Shown here piece after piece: positions 9,591 through 21,242 of a stretch of DNA of 64,000 nt. The first letter of the stretch is position 1. Each line of letters opens with the position of its first letter. A model generated the notes under the pieces. The model made no database searches, was not told the DNA's origin, and was given only the letters and a program-made list of their open reading frames with translations. The position numbers and the translations under genes were made by a program. The DNA is from Perkinsus chesapeaki (Eukaryota > Perkinsozoa > Perkinsida > Perkinsidae), in NCBI GenBank assembly GCA_013115145.1, contig JAAPAO010000001.1, positions 1-64,000 of the forward strand. The letters run 5' to 3'.

Positions 9591-12049
9591 ATGTCTTCTT
9601 CTGGACCTACCACTGCCACACAGCAGACCGCTTCTAATAAGGGAGATATCCGTTTGGATAATTCGAAGACTCGCGACGTTCGTGCATCAAACATTATAGC
9701 GGCCAAAGCAGTAGCAGATGCAGTGAGGACTAGTCTTGGCCCTAGGGGTACTAAGATATTTTGAAACTTAACTTGGGCTCGCCTTGTTAAAATAACACAT
9801 ATTGCGCAGAATTGACGTGCCGTCGTACAGCGTTCGGAAATGCTTTCACTCAGGCATGGACAAGATGATCCAAGATGGATCTGGCGAAGTGGTCATCACT
9901 AACGATGGTGCTACTATTCTCAAGGAGGTGGGATAATAATAGTAACCGACGAAGAGTTATTGGGTTACTCAGATGTCTGTCCTCCATCCCACCGCTAAGA
10001 TGCTTGTTGAGCTTTCAAAGAGCCAAGATATCGAAGCCGGAGATGGTATTAGGCTGCCGTCGAACTTGTCATCATCCTCGTAGGTACGACTTCTGTCGTT
10101 GTTATTGCTGGTGCCCTGCTCGGTGCTGCCCAGAATGTAAGGAACAATAGGAGCTGTTGTTAGAACGCCACCCCACCTTAGCTTTTGGAACGTGGTATTC
10201 ACCCTAATACGATCAGCGATGGTTTCCTATTGGCCGCTCACAAGGCTGAGACCATATTGGAGGATATGAGTATACCTATCAGTCTGGATGACAGGGAGAG
10301 CCTTATTACCAGTGCCAGTAGGGGGATGACAAACTCATCAACGATTTAATGGCATACATGTTGGCAGGCACCTCTCTCAACTCGAAGGTTGTCGCTCAGT
10401 CCGCAAGCCTTCTCGCTCCTATGGCCGTCGATGCGGTAGGCTCTTACCTGCCAATACTTCTCATACCATATTCCGGTTGGATCAGGTTATGAAGGTGGCC
10501 GAGATGCCCGAAGACCCCAAGCAAGGCGGCACCGTCGATCTCAACGATGTGAGGGAATATTCTCAGAAATCGGATTTATGTATCCATCATAGGTTCGTAT
10601 TTGCCGTAAGCTCGGTGGTACTATCGATGACTCTGAGCTGGTCGACGGTCTGGTAATGAGCCAGAAGGTTGCCAAGGTTGCTGGAGGTATGCGTCAGTGG
10701 TGGGGTGGTTCGATGGGGACGGGTTTACGGCTCAGGCCCCACCAAGGTGGAGAACGCTAAAATTGGATTGATCCAGTTCTGCTTGTCGCCGCCTAAGACT
10801 GATATGGAGAACAGCGTTACTGTTAACGATTATGCTCAAATGGACCGTAATACAAGGTCGAACCTAATGGGGGGGAGCTAGTTGGTGGCAGGCATTCTTA
10901 GAGAGGAGCGAGTTCAATTGGCTAAGATGGTTAAGCACATTGCTAAGACCGGGTGCAACGTAAGAGCAACGACAGCTGCTGCTGCTGTTGGAAAGGCGGT
11001 GGCCTTTTTAGGTTTTATTGGTCCAAAAGTCTATCCTCCGTGACGCCGTCACAAACCTCAGTCTAGACTTCTGTGCTAAGGCGAAGATCCTTGTGGTAGG
11101 TCAAGGCTGCTGATGAGGTTGTTGTATCGGGAAGGGTGGTCGCTGGTAGGTGAGGGACGTCGAGCGCGATGACATCGACTATCTCTCGCGTATCCTGGGT
11201 TGTGAGCCTGTTGCCAGCCTAAACGAATTCACTAAGGACAAGCTTGGTGAGGCTAAGTTGGTGTAAGTGTGGCATTTGTGGGAGACATTGATTGTGAAGT
11301 GGTCTACTGTAGCCGCGAAGAGCCCCTCGGATCTGGTCTCGGTACCATCATCCGATTCACTGGCCTACCGAAGCTCAATACGTCCAAATGCGTATCGATT
11401 TTGTTAAGAGGAACCAATCAATTGGTAGTAGTATGGCATAAGTTGCTGAAAAGCCCTCTGTTGTATTAGACTCTCGACGAGGCCGAGAGATCCCTCCACG
11501 ATGCCCTGTGTGTGGTTCGATCCCTTGTGAAGAAGCCAGCCGTCCTCCCTGGTGGTGGAAGTGTTGAGATGGAGCTTAGTGTAGGCTTGGTTGACATTAC
11601 CAGCAGCTATGATTCAAGTATCTTAGGTACGATTAAGTCAATGGACCAGACGTGAATTGAAGGGCGTTGAGGCCTACTGTGTCCGAGCCTTCGCTGAAGC
11701 TCTCGAGATCATCCCCTACACTCTAGCCGAGAATGCAGGTTTGGCACCGGTGGAGATTGTCACTCAATTACGTAATAATGGCGGGAATGCATTTAGTCTG
11801 CAGCAGTAATGTGGCAGGTGCCGCTCATGCTGACGGGTCCAAGTTCGCCGGTATTGATGTAAGAAAGGGCAAGGTAGAGAAGGACATGGCTAAGAATTTA
11901 AAGGTAAGATTAAATGCCTTACCCGAGGATCGAACCTGGATCTGTTATAGGTCCTACAGCCTTTGTTGGTATCGTTGAGCGCCATCCGTGGTGCTTCGGA
12001 GACCGTCCGAATGATCCTTAAGATAGATGATCTGGTATACACTCGTTAA
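9591..12049 (+). CDS. CCT4: T-complex chaperonin CCT, delta subunit
   Basis: This is one of eight subunits of the cytosolic ring chaperonin that folds actin, tubulin and other proteins. It is split into many short exons. The first exon ends [20 protein letters not shown] then RTSLGPRG, and the next read [20 protein letters not shown] and [18 protein letters not shown], followed by ERG-HP. Later exons read [34 protein letters not shown] and [20 protein letters not shown]. The last exon ends [16 protein letters not shown] with stop TAA at 12047-12049. The RT/DVRASN opening and the C-terminal ILKIDD distinguish delta from the other subunits. Exon borders in the middle are approximate. The gene appears intact. 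Confidence 0.88.
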
Positions 12050-12373
12050 TAGGGTGGTGATGATGCTCGTAACGTAGTAGTAGAGGTGGCGGCCTCCGCG
12101 GCCTTGGTTTCCATTATCGATAATAAAAGACACTTGTGACCAACTGCGCTTAGTGTTGTTGTGTTATTGTCCCCTAATTCATAATATCTGTTAGTAGTAG
12201 CCCCTTATCAAAGCCTCACTTTACTGCTGCTGCTGCTGCTGTTATTGTCATACATACCAATAACATTGACAAGATCAGCAGCTATTTGTCTCTAACCTCA
12301 AACTACTTGTTGCCATCGTTGCTGCTCGTCGTCATCATCGTCATTATCATCCTTTATATCATCAACCCTCTCT
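12050..12373. other. Intergenic spacer with a (CTG)6 run
   Basis: This is the 3' flank of the CCT gene and 5' flank of the next gene. It holds six tandem CTG units at 12224-12241 and several ATC/CAT-rich simple stretches near 12335-12360. No gene was seen. Confidence 0.6.
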
Positions 12374-15300
12374 ATGAGCAATCGTTATTATCAGATGAGG
12401 GCATCTCATGAGGAGCTGGGAACATCTAATCCCGGTCATGAGGGCAATACGAAGGGATCAGCGCTGCCACCGCCACTAAAAAGAAGGAGTAATAACCGCA
12501 GGCCATGGCTGATGTTAACTTGGCGACGAGCGCTGCTACCGATGCTAGTGGTTGTATGCCTCATTGGCCTTACTATTAATCATCCTAATTCTGTGGACTT
12601 AGTGGTATCTGGGGCTATGGTAAAAGCTCAGGACATCAGTTTGGCTGAAGAGGAGGAGGAGGAGGAGGAAGAAGAAGTTGATGATAGGAATAATAACATC
12701 GAGGTGGTTGCAGATGATGATGATGCGAAGGAGGATGAAGAAAGGTATGGTTACTGTGAAGCTCAGGGCCTGGAGGATGCTGGGGATGGCACTTGCAAGA
12801 ATCCGGATGTTTTAACGATCATCCGACGCCAACAGAAGGACCCTTCCTCCGACTCTTCTACCGAATCGACGTCGTCATCATCATCAAGCTCCTCCTCCGC
12901 CTCCTCTTCGTCTGCATCATCATCTGAGACTGGCTCAAGCTCGCTACCTAACCCTTTTGAATCTAAGGAGATGATGGACATTTTTAAGGACACTACAGAC
13001 TTTGTGGTATCTTTAGTTGATGGCAGGCTTATAGCCTTTGATGGTTGTGGTACTAAACTTTGGACATATACAGCCAAGTCACCAACGGTAGAGGCGCGCT
13101 TTAATGAAACTGCGGCTAAGGGCCTTGGAAGTGGTGATTGGGCCAGTCATTTTGCCGCGGATGATCCTACTAGAACACCGAGGATTGTGCCGGCGCTTGA
13201 TGGGACAGTATATATAGTCACACCCAATCCTCAGTCGCCGAGTCAGATAGTGTTTACGCACCTACCAACACTTCTGGAGGACATGGTCAGCGTTGCTCCC
13301 TTCTATAGCCCAGCATTTCCGGGGATGTATGTTACTGGTAGCAAGCTGCAAGGCGGCACTACAGTTGATTTCTCCAAGGTGGAATGGCACATACCATCGG
13401 GGCCATTGCCGAGGTATATGAAGAAGAACAAGCTTGTATTTGCCAGGCAGGAGTGGGCATTACATTCGCTGGCGGCCGAGGATTCGGAGGAGGTATGGCG
13501 GGCCAGTTACGCGGAGTTCCCTCCCGTCACGCATGAGCACCTGTTCGCTGGGACAGAGGTGAATGCCAGAGCTAGAGCACTGACTAGTGTCATTGGGATA
13601 TTGGATAATCAAACGAGTGTATATAAGAAGATAGCGGATCACAACAGATGTCCGACAATTCGACGGGCAGTAGAGGAGGGGCAGGCTTTGGACGAACCAT
13701 TAAAGCTGGTCTTTGACTCTCCTGTGGTAGGAGTATTTGCTGTTGTTAACCCTCAAGATACTCCAGCGAAGTTGGGTATGGTACCAGTGGCACACGCTGG
13801 TCCGTGGTGCCATGAGGTAATAAAGGGGGATTGCGGCTATCCTGACTGGGTGGTGTTGGCTCGTGGATAGTAGAACATGTTGGTAGTGTATTCCTGTGTC
13901 TTGTATAGAATTATCATATTCTCATAATAGTCATAGTGCCGAGTCGGGTCGTAGGCTGCCAGCTCGGCCTTTGATAGGTGTGCTGAGATGGTGTATTTAG
14001 TGGCTTTAGTTATCTTATATAGGGTAACCGATTCCCTGTAGTCTATAATAGTACTTGTGGCCTTTTATGAGATTATCATTTCGTAGTTGTTTTTCAGTTC
14101 CCTGGCTATGATAAGTTAACAATACCGTCATATGTTAACATGCCCCACGCCTATGATGGCAGACCACAGCTTTATCCACCATTCACCTATAACGACGGCC
14201 AAAGGGGGCGTCATCCTAGGGGCTCCGTCAAGGACGAGCAGCCTTACTATATGTACAAAAACAGACGGAGGAGTCCAGAGCCACTGCAGCTGGCACTGGA
14301 AGGAGGGGTTACTCTGGATGAGATGGCAAGTATTTTTATAAAGCTCAACGGTCCGAACCGGCTTTTCTTCGGGGGCCTGGGCGGCGACTACGATATGGGC
14401 GGCGGACCAGGCGGCCCGGGCGGTGGTCGTGCTGCTCCCCCGGGCCATGGATCATTTGGACAGCTTCCCGACGGCGGGGCTAACTACCATGATGAGTATA
14501 AAATTAGGCCTTTAAGTTTACCAGGCCCTGGTGGAAGCTACACGACCGTGGACCCAGCGAAGGTGCATTATCTCAATGACGTGGCGCGTAACACTTCTCT
14601 TCGAGAGTTCCTAGCCGTGAAGTATCAACATAACTACATAGTGCTGATCTTCCTCCTGGGTCTCATGGGCTTCGGCGCTGTGGTGTATCGGTTCATAGCT
14701 GGCTGGGTGCAGGTGTTTAAAGTGGTGGCCCCGGACGGAGAGGGTATGTCCCCTGGACTTGGACAGGATGATGATGAGATGAGTGAAGACGAGGAGATGG
14801 AGGATGGTGAAGATGATGCGGAGGACTCTGATTTCCTGTCTGCGGCGGCATCGATGGATTTGATAGAGCAACCGTATGACATGGGCAAGTTGTTGGATAT
14901 CAAGCAGGATATAATGTATATACCGGAATGGCAGGACATACTGCTGCAGACAAGTCTTAATAAGAGACTTCAGCAGTTCAACGATCTCACTAGAATAGCC
15001 TTCAAACACGGTGAGAGCGATGTCCGAACGCTTCATGGCGGAGTGCTGTTCCTTGGTCGCAATGTCGATGATCCGCAGTTCATCTTCCGCAACCCCAAGC
15101 AGGAGCTCAGTCAGAGGCCTAACGTACCCAAATACACTCAGGCGGTTAGGAACGCTGTTGCTGGAAATGCTATGAAGGAAGTGCGCTATTTGAAGGCCTA
15201 CTGCCCGAAGGCATGTGTGGCGAGTTGGAACACCTTCGAGGGGGTCATACAGGACTTTGTATGCAAGCATCCGACGGATTCACACGTCAGCTGCCGAGAC

Positions 15301-16794
15301 GTCGACCCAGAAGTTGCCAGAGATGCATCATTGATCATTATGGCATTGAGAGATACTGATGCTCATGAGGATAATATGATGAGAGATAAGCTTGGCAGGA
15401 TAGCTCTGTTCGACCTTGGGTGCGCACTGGCCGATAGACCATTGCCGAGGGACGACATGACCCAGGAGTACCTGGACAACTTTGCCTTCTGGCACCAGAC
15501 TCCACTGGTATTGGACGCCCCATTCACGTCTCAGCAAATCCGCTATCTGAAGTCCCTTGACTTTGAGAAGTTACGGAAGATCTGGTCCCACTTCAACTAC
15601 CCCGGCTACGTTGTGGCGGAGTGCGAGCGAGCTAGGCGGCGTGGAAGGCTGAGAAGATCTTCGCGAGGTCGGTCTAGGTCAGCACACACCAGATCCCATA
15701 GCACTAGCAGCCCGGGTGTGGTCCGCCAGGCTTTGGGATATTTAGTCAGTCCTCGGGCGGCTGGCAACACCAATTCGGAGGTGGAATCTGGCGGCAGTCC
15801 CACAGCAGCAACTCAACGACCACTGCTGCCTCTGGTGCTTCCTCAGCGAGTGGCTGGTCGGCGACCTCAGCCGTCGCAAGACGACCGTGGGAGCGATCGG
15901 GCGTCGTCCTCACCGAGCCCACCTGGGACGAGAGAGGGCTCTGAAGGGGAGACTGATAATGCTACGTCAAGTGGCGAGGAGGCCACTGTGCCGAGGAAGC
16001 CGGGATCGAATCGAAGGAGGGCGAGGGCAGAGACGTTTGCGGTGGCAAAAGTGTCAAGAGAATATGAACCGAGCAGCAACGAAAGCTGCAATCATAACGA
16101 TCATGATGAGACCACCGATGAAGAGTCTGTTGGAGACTACGATGAAGTAAGGATGGTACCAACAGTTGACATGGTCAATGTTATGGAGGCTAATGTAAGA
16201 TTCCTTTTGAGATGTGCGGAGACCGACAAGCCTATGCTGTTCGCTGCAGAGGTGAGCCTTCGCTTGTACTGTGGATGTGCTGTATGTAGTGTGGTTCAGG
16301 TTATGTATAGTGGCCTCTACGAGAGGGTATGGCATGACCTTCCGGGTGGGGTCACAGACTTTGAGAGCCTTGGTGACACGCTTGTCGACATTGCCAGCGT
16401 TGAATCAGTTTATGATATCTTCACGGATTGGGATGATAGAAGGACTGGCCACCGTCATGTTGATATGTTATGGGCCGGCCCACCGAGGCCTCTGCCTCTC
16501 TGCAATGGTCATCGTAATGGCGATGCCACCGACACCAGCTCCGACAAGCTCCTCTCCCCTGCCGACGAATCCATGTCGTGCCGTAGCGGTTCTGTGGCCT
16601 CGCGGTTCGACGGGGAAATTGAGATGGTTGGGTTCGACGATGACAATACAAGTGTTGAGATGGGGACGGCGGCTTCGGTAGCCAGCGGACGACCAGGTGG
16701 TGATGGTGTTACTACTAGTGAGAGCGAGGAAGGTGAAGCGAAGAAAAAGACGAAGAAAAATGTTACCATTAGAATCGGTAATACATTCACTTAA
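12374..16794 (+). CDS. IRE1-like luminal domain fused through a membrane span to a PI4K-gamma-like kinase
   Basis: Two long frames join if intron 13817-14097 (GTAATA...TTTTTCAG) and a frame-preserving 48-nt intron 16252-16299 are removed; 4092 nt remain, exactly 1363 codons plus stop. Residues about 50-67 are a hydrophobic signal anchor, followed by poly-Glu and poly-Ser stretches. About 205-480 resembles the IRE1/PERK luminal beta-propeller: VSLVDGRLIAFDGCGTKLW, IVPALDGTVY, VFARQEWALHSL...EEVWRASY, FDSPVVGVF. A second membrane span lies at about 659-682, then an acidic segment. About 785-985 resembles type II PI4-kinase gamma: DTDAHEDN (D902, H904, N907), IALFDLGCAL (D920), FAFWHQTP and PFTSQQIRYLKSLD. 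A charged tail rich in Arg and Ser follows. No IRE1-type RNase domain is visible. It may be an ER-membrane sensor signalling through phosphoinositides. If the 281-nt intron is not real, these are two adjacent genes. Confidence 0.72.
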
Positions 16795-17097
16795 TTGTGT
16801 GGATGATTGGGTTTATCAGATACTGATATCCCTTCTGTTGTTGCTGCTGGTGCACCTTTTGACGGTCATCATCATCATCCAACTGATGAGGCTGATCATT
16901 AATTATCATCATTAGACCATCTATTCTCCTCCTTTATCATTTATATACCATAGACCTACCACCCACAGTAGCTGGATTCTGTCATCACCAATACTTTGAT
17001 TATCAGTACCATTGGCTGGAACGACGAGAAGGAAGAAGAAGAATAAGCAGACAAGATTGCTATCATATTTCCATTGTGTTCAACTTGGCTTTGCGTA

Positions 17098-18905
17098 ATG
17101 TCACATCATGGCCCCACTGAGTTGTTGTTGCACATGCATTCGCCATCTGGTGCTCTTAATGCTACAGCTGCAGCGCCGGCGGCGGCGGCGGTCACTGCGC
17201 CAGATGATGATATAATACCTATTATCTGGGAACCTGGTGAAAGCGACTTTGTTGCTGGCAGGCCGCATTCGGCGAAGTACTGGTCTGGTATCATACTTTT
17301 TGTAAGCAGTGCCCTCATCATCTGCTGCTGCTGCCATGCCTCAATCTCGATAGGTGATCGCCTATATCATCCTCGTACCGGGTCTCTCCATCAACCTTTA
17401 CAGCTACAGCTTCTTCGGTACCGAGATAACTAAGTCAACCATCACTACTATAACTTTGCTTTGGAACGATGGCTACACCCTCCCAGCTGTCCTCTTAGCC
17501 TTCTTTGCTCTCGTGGTAGGCATCTGTACTCCATCAACCCAACTCAACTGCTTACTCAGGTGCCAACAGTGAAGTTGTTGTTGTGGAGGCTATCGGTTTA
17601 CTACCAGAACCCTCATCTCATCCATGTGGTGCAATATATATCTAAATGGGCCACCGTAGATGCCATCGTAGTGGCCTTCTTGATGGGCTTCCTTTCTGTG
17701 GCCGTTGACGTAGCCCAGACCTCACCGTAGCTGCTGCCACAGCCGTTTCCTTAGGGTCTCATAACGACACAGCTGCACGCTGGCTTCCCCTGTTTTGTCG
17801 GCTACTGTCTGATCTCCACGGCGGCGGCCATGCTGGTCCATGCTGTCCCTAGAGACCGCGAGGATACATCTCCAGTAGTCGCATCACTCTCTTGCGCTGT
17901 GTACAGTTGTGTACATGGTGCAGATTAAGCCCGAGTGGCGTCGTGTGCTAACGTTGCTAATCAACGGATTAGCCCTCACCTGTTGGGCCGTAGCATCGCA
18001 TACAAGGTAAGTTCTGTAGGAAAGCTCCTTGGAGGCTCTCGTTGCGGTATTTTTCAGCTCAAGCACTCGTAGACTTTAAATCTTAAGTGTGACCAATTGC
18101 GAGGAAAATGGTGGAATAAACGCGCTGCAGAGACGACTGTTTGGTTCTCAGAATTGTCCGAACGAGCCGGTTGGTTTACTGATTCATATGTCGCTTTCGG
18201 TCCCGCTATGTCATTCAATGGCTTTAGGAATCAGTTGCATGTGTTACGATCTTTCCTATTAGCCAAGTTGTCCTCCCATTTCCATTTGTCAGTTTCTGTG
18301 CTTTGGCTATCACACTGAATGGTAAGGACATCGACAAAAGAGACATAAGCCTCTGGAATGCCATGGGCATATTATATCAGAATCATCCAGTGGCCTTACC
18401 AGTCCTACTTGTCTTTGTATGGGCCCTGCCGGCTTTTGAGTAACCCTATATCGCCGCCGCCGCAGTTCGTTCTGCTAAGATCCCTGTCAGATCCCTCCTG
18501 TGGGTGATAGTGTCCTTGGCGCCTTCGACGGCAGTGAGGCTCTGTCCGGCCATCACCGTTCGCAGTCCGATCGGTCGCTCGTGCTGGGGGCTTGCAAGCT
18601 GGTTGAGGCAGCTTCGATTCTGGGTCATGTGGGACGTGGCCACAGTGAGCATCTTGGTGATGAACTCGGCCTTGAACTCCACCGATAAGTTGCGCTGCGA
18701 GGTCTACTGGGCTCCATACTGTCTCTGGTGGATGACAATGGTAGGTTTGCCTTGGCCATATCACTGTATCCAGCCGTGTCAGATCCTCATGTACACGGGA
18801 AGGTGGATTGGTGATGACTTTCTAAAGCTTGTAACATCAAGATTGCAAGGGGCGCCGATCAGGACGGTTAATGTTGTCTACCAGAATGTTACGTCGGCCA
18901 TATAA
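17098..18905 (+). CDS. PqiA-like multi-span membrane protein
   Basis: At least six exons, joined by 40-52 nt introns, encode two sets of membrane spans like the paired domains of PqiA proteins. The first set reads LVPGLSINLYSYSFFGTEI, LWNDGYTLPAVLLAFFALV, VPTVKLLLW and YISKWATVDAIVVAFLMGF. That is the PqiA order of a short luminal loop, P-hK helix and SKWSMLDV-type helix. The second set reads LWNAMGILYQNHPVALPVLL and FWVMWDVATVSILV, ending VYQNVTSAI and TAA at 18903-18905. A cysteine-rich, glycosylation-prone loop lies between them. In bacteria PqiA works with MCE proteins in lipid transport between membranes; the eukaryotic role is unknown. The central exons near 17880-18300 are poorly resolved. 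The start is the ATG at 17098. Confidence 0.65.
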
Positions 18906-19025
18906 AACGACATGCTCACCGTACCCTGTACAATTGCAAGTCCAGTAAATGTGCCTAGTTTTTTCTCGCCATGAAGCGTAGAGTTGTTGGAGAGCATTCC
19001 GTCACGCGCCAGCAAATACCCTCCC

Positions 19026-19774
19026 ATGTCCGAGCCATCTTCCCCAGCAGCCTCCGACATCACAGATAGTCTTATCATTATCAACGAGGCCGCCGTGGTG
19101 ACTCCATTTCCGGAGGAGGATACCTCTCTTGCCTCGGGAGAGTGTTCGGTTTGCCATCGGACACCGGCCACGGGAATGGTGCGTTTACACGCTGCTGTTC
19201 ACCCTACTGGGAATCCAGGTCCCACTGGTCGCTTGCCGGCATCCTATTTGTCGCCGATGCTGTCAGCTTGCACTTGAGCCAACAATAGGATGCGCGGATT
19301 GTGGAGCTGTATCACCAGTGCCCGTCCTTGATGGGGAAGTGTCAGAGGTTTCCTCGGTGACCAGTACGTCTTCGAGGTGAGTTGTTCGACCGCATCTGTT
19401 ATCCACCTCTCACTTTCAGTCCTGTCTCGACCCCTACACTTCACTTCTCCCTATGGACATCGGTTACAGCTGGTGTCACGCTAGCCTTCGCTGCATGGGC
19501 GCTGGCAGAGCTTGTGGCAACTAGAAGAGGGAAAGCTCCGAAGGCCTTGATGAACAGTATAAAAGGAGCTACAACTGCTGCCGTGTCACCATTTAAGGTA
19601 GGTACGGTGGCCGCCAATCTTGCACTCTCTCCATTTCAGATTTCAACTGTGACCGCCGCTGGCAGACTCTCTACTGCGTCTGTGATGTACACAAGTCTGG
19701 CAGTCTTCCGCAGCCGTGGCACAGCATCGTCTGTGGTGTCCACCCTTTACACAAGATCATCTAGACCGGTCTAG
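19026..19774 (+). CDS. RING-finger protein with a C-terminal membrane segment
   Basis: Removing introns 19179-19218, 19377-19419 and the frame-preserving 19598-19639 leaves 624 nt, 207 codons plus stop. A C3HC4-type RING spans the first splice: CSVC, then ACRHPICRRC, then CADC. The N terminus is acidic and Ser/Pro-rich. After the RING comes a hydrophobic helix (TSVTAGVTLAFAAWALAEL, about residue 135) and an Ala/Ser/Thr-rich tail. Membrane-anchored RING proteins are usually E3 ubiquitin ligases; that activity is inferred, and the substrate is unknown. It follows the PqiA-like gene by only about 120 bp on the same strand. Confidence 0.7.
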
Positions 19775-19903
19775 TGGAACCATTCTTGCTCGGCTATGCG
19801 AGCCATCGATGTGTAGTTTTAATCAGTGTTCTGGCGGAGTGTTGAGTTACCGATAGGAGTGCGGGGCAGAGGGCGCACCTTTGGAGTTGATTTGGCAATA
19901 GTG

Positions 19904-20209
19904 ATGGACGGTCGCCGAGGAAGGCCTTCGACCGCTCCCGCTCGCTCGAACGAGAGAATCACGAGACTTTTGCAAACGCGACGGATGAAGCAACCTCGTA
20001 TCTTGAAAAAGTGGGAGGATGTCGAGCGTCCTGTTGTGAAGCCCAGTGAGTGGTTATGCTGTTCAATCTGAGAGTAACACTCGCCATCAGAGGTGGTGGA
20101 GTTAACCAGAGTGCAGAGCTGGTTGAAGAGGCGCAACATGCCTGGTACAAGGAAGCTCACCTTTGTTGAAGAGCAGGACCTCAGACGTACCGACCACAAT
20201 AACACTTGA
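19904..20209 (+). CDS. Small basic protein of unknown function
   Basis: Two exons separated by a 45-nt intron (20046-20090, GTGAGT...ATCAG) encode 86 residues. The protein is very basic: it opens MDGRRGRPSTAPARSNERIT, continues RRMKQPRILKKWEDVERP, and ends with a helix WLKRRNMPGTRKLTF and an acidic/basic tail. Such composition fits a ribosomal or nucleic-acid-associated protein, but I recognise no family. It sits 130 bp downstream of the RING gene on the same strand. Confidence 0.55.
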
Positions 20210-20421
20210 TACGGTGAACTTGTTGGTTCAGGCCTCTTTAGGATGTTGGATGCTCGTGGGGAAGGTGTGGTACCATCGGCTATAGTAGGGAGTACTCCGC
20301 TGTGTTTGAGAAGGCTGTGTTGTGGGTGTAGGTACAAGCTTTGTTATCCAGCCTTAATGAGTATGAAAGTGAAGGAAACGATCGGGAGAAGCGAGAGTCA
20401 TATTACCAACTCGGGAGAAGT

Positions 20422-20747
20422 ATGAACGAGACGGACTTTGTGCGGCTTATGGAAGGCAGGCCTGGTGGGGTTGATGGTGTAAGCTCATCTGTCATACCAG
20501 TCGATGTGAGAAATCAGCATCAATAATGATATGGGTTATGGTGCTTCATTAGATCGCTGTGGCGGCGGCTTATAGACGGTACGAACTCAACAAGATGAGC
20601 ACCACAGCAAAGGCATTGACAGAGCATCTGACCATGCTGGCCACGAGACTGCGAAGCAGGAGGGATATTGGTGGGGAGGCCTGGCCAAGGGATGCTCCGG
20701 ATACAGTAGAATCTATCTCTGATAGACCATGTCTGGGGACAAACTAA
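20422..20747 (+). CDS. Small helical protein of unknown function
   Basis: Two exons around a 74-nt intron (20479-20552) give 83 codons plus stop, starting MNETDFVRLMEGRPGGVDG and continuing into a basic helix (YRRYELNKMSTTAKALTEHL). The same frame is open upstream to about 20339, so an earlier exon may exist; a TAG at 20332-20334 blocks a direct extension. No family was recognised. Confidence is limited because the model rests only on frame and splice signals. Confidence 0.42.
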
Positions 20748-21242
20748 TCCCACCGGGGTACAGCTATTCTCACCGCCAAGGCCAGAGCAGCAGCAGCAGC
20801 GTAACGGCGGTCTTAAGTCAACTAGATCACTTCAGTGTCATCTGCCGATAACGGGACATGTTGCACAACCGCCCAAAGAGGAGATGGAGAGTCGGCAACA
20901 TGAAGGGTGAACTCACAAGGGAGGTTTGCTGCCGCATGCTTCTCCATAAGGCTCTGTATTTACTTCAAGGACACAGCGAGCGGCGGCCAGATTTGGGAAT
21001 ACTGGCCACCACTCAAGTCGAAGCCGAGCAAGAGCCACGCGGCTCGTGTCGGGTCCCGTGGTGTCCGCCATGTTCGAACATGTATAACAACAGGAGAGGT
21101 AGGTAAGGACGATTGTGAAGGTGATGGTTTATTAATGATAAATATATTCGTGAAGATCAATTGGTTGAACATTTCATCTCATACGAAGCCATGTGCAGCT
21201 GACGTTTGGCGGTGTGAGCTTAGGTTCATTTAATACAGGCAA
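20748..21242. other. Unassigned stretch before the RCC1-like gene
   Basis: Open frames such as 20907-21233 (+) have plausible composition but no family motif and no clear start. This may be additional exons of the previous gene or the 5' flank of the next. A short (CAG)n-like run lies near 20791. Confidence 0.35.

Noticed and set aside
12640-12930. Poly-Glu and poly-Ser coding runs as microsatellite repeats
   Set aside because: They are in frame within the IRE1-like gene and explained as low-complexity protein. Not listed as separate repeats.
14611-15270. 219-codon minus-strand open frame
   Set aside because: It mirrors the plus-strand kinase gene, whose frame carries family motifs. The minus frame has none.
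19819-20337. 172-codon minus-strand frame
   Set aside because: It overlaps the small basic protein gene, whose plus-strand splice model gives a consistent frame and length. No motif on the minus strand.
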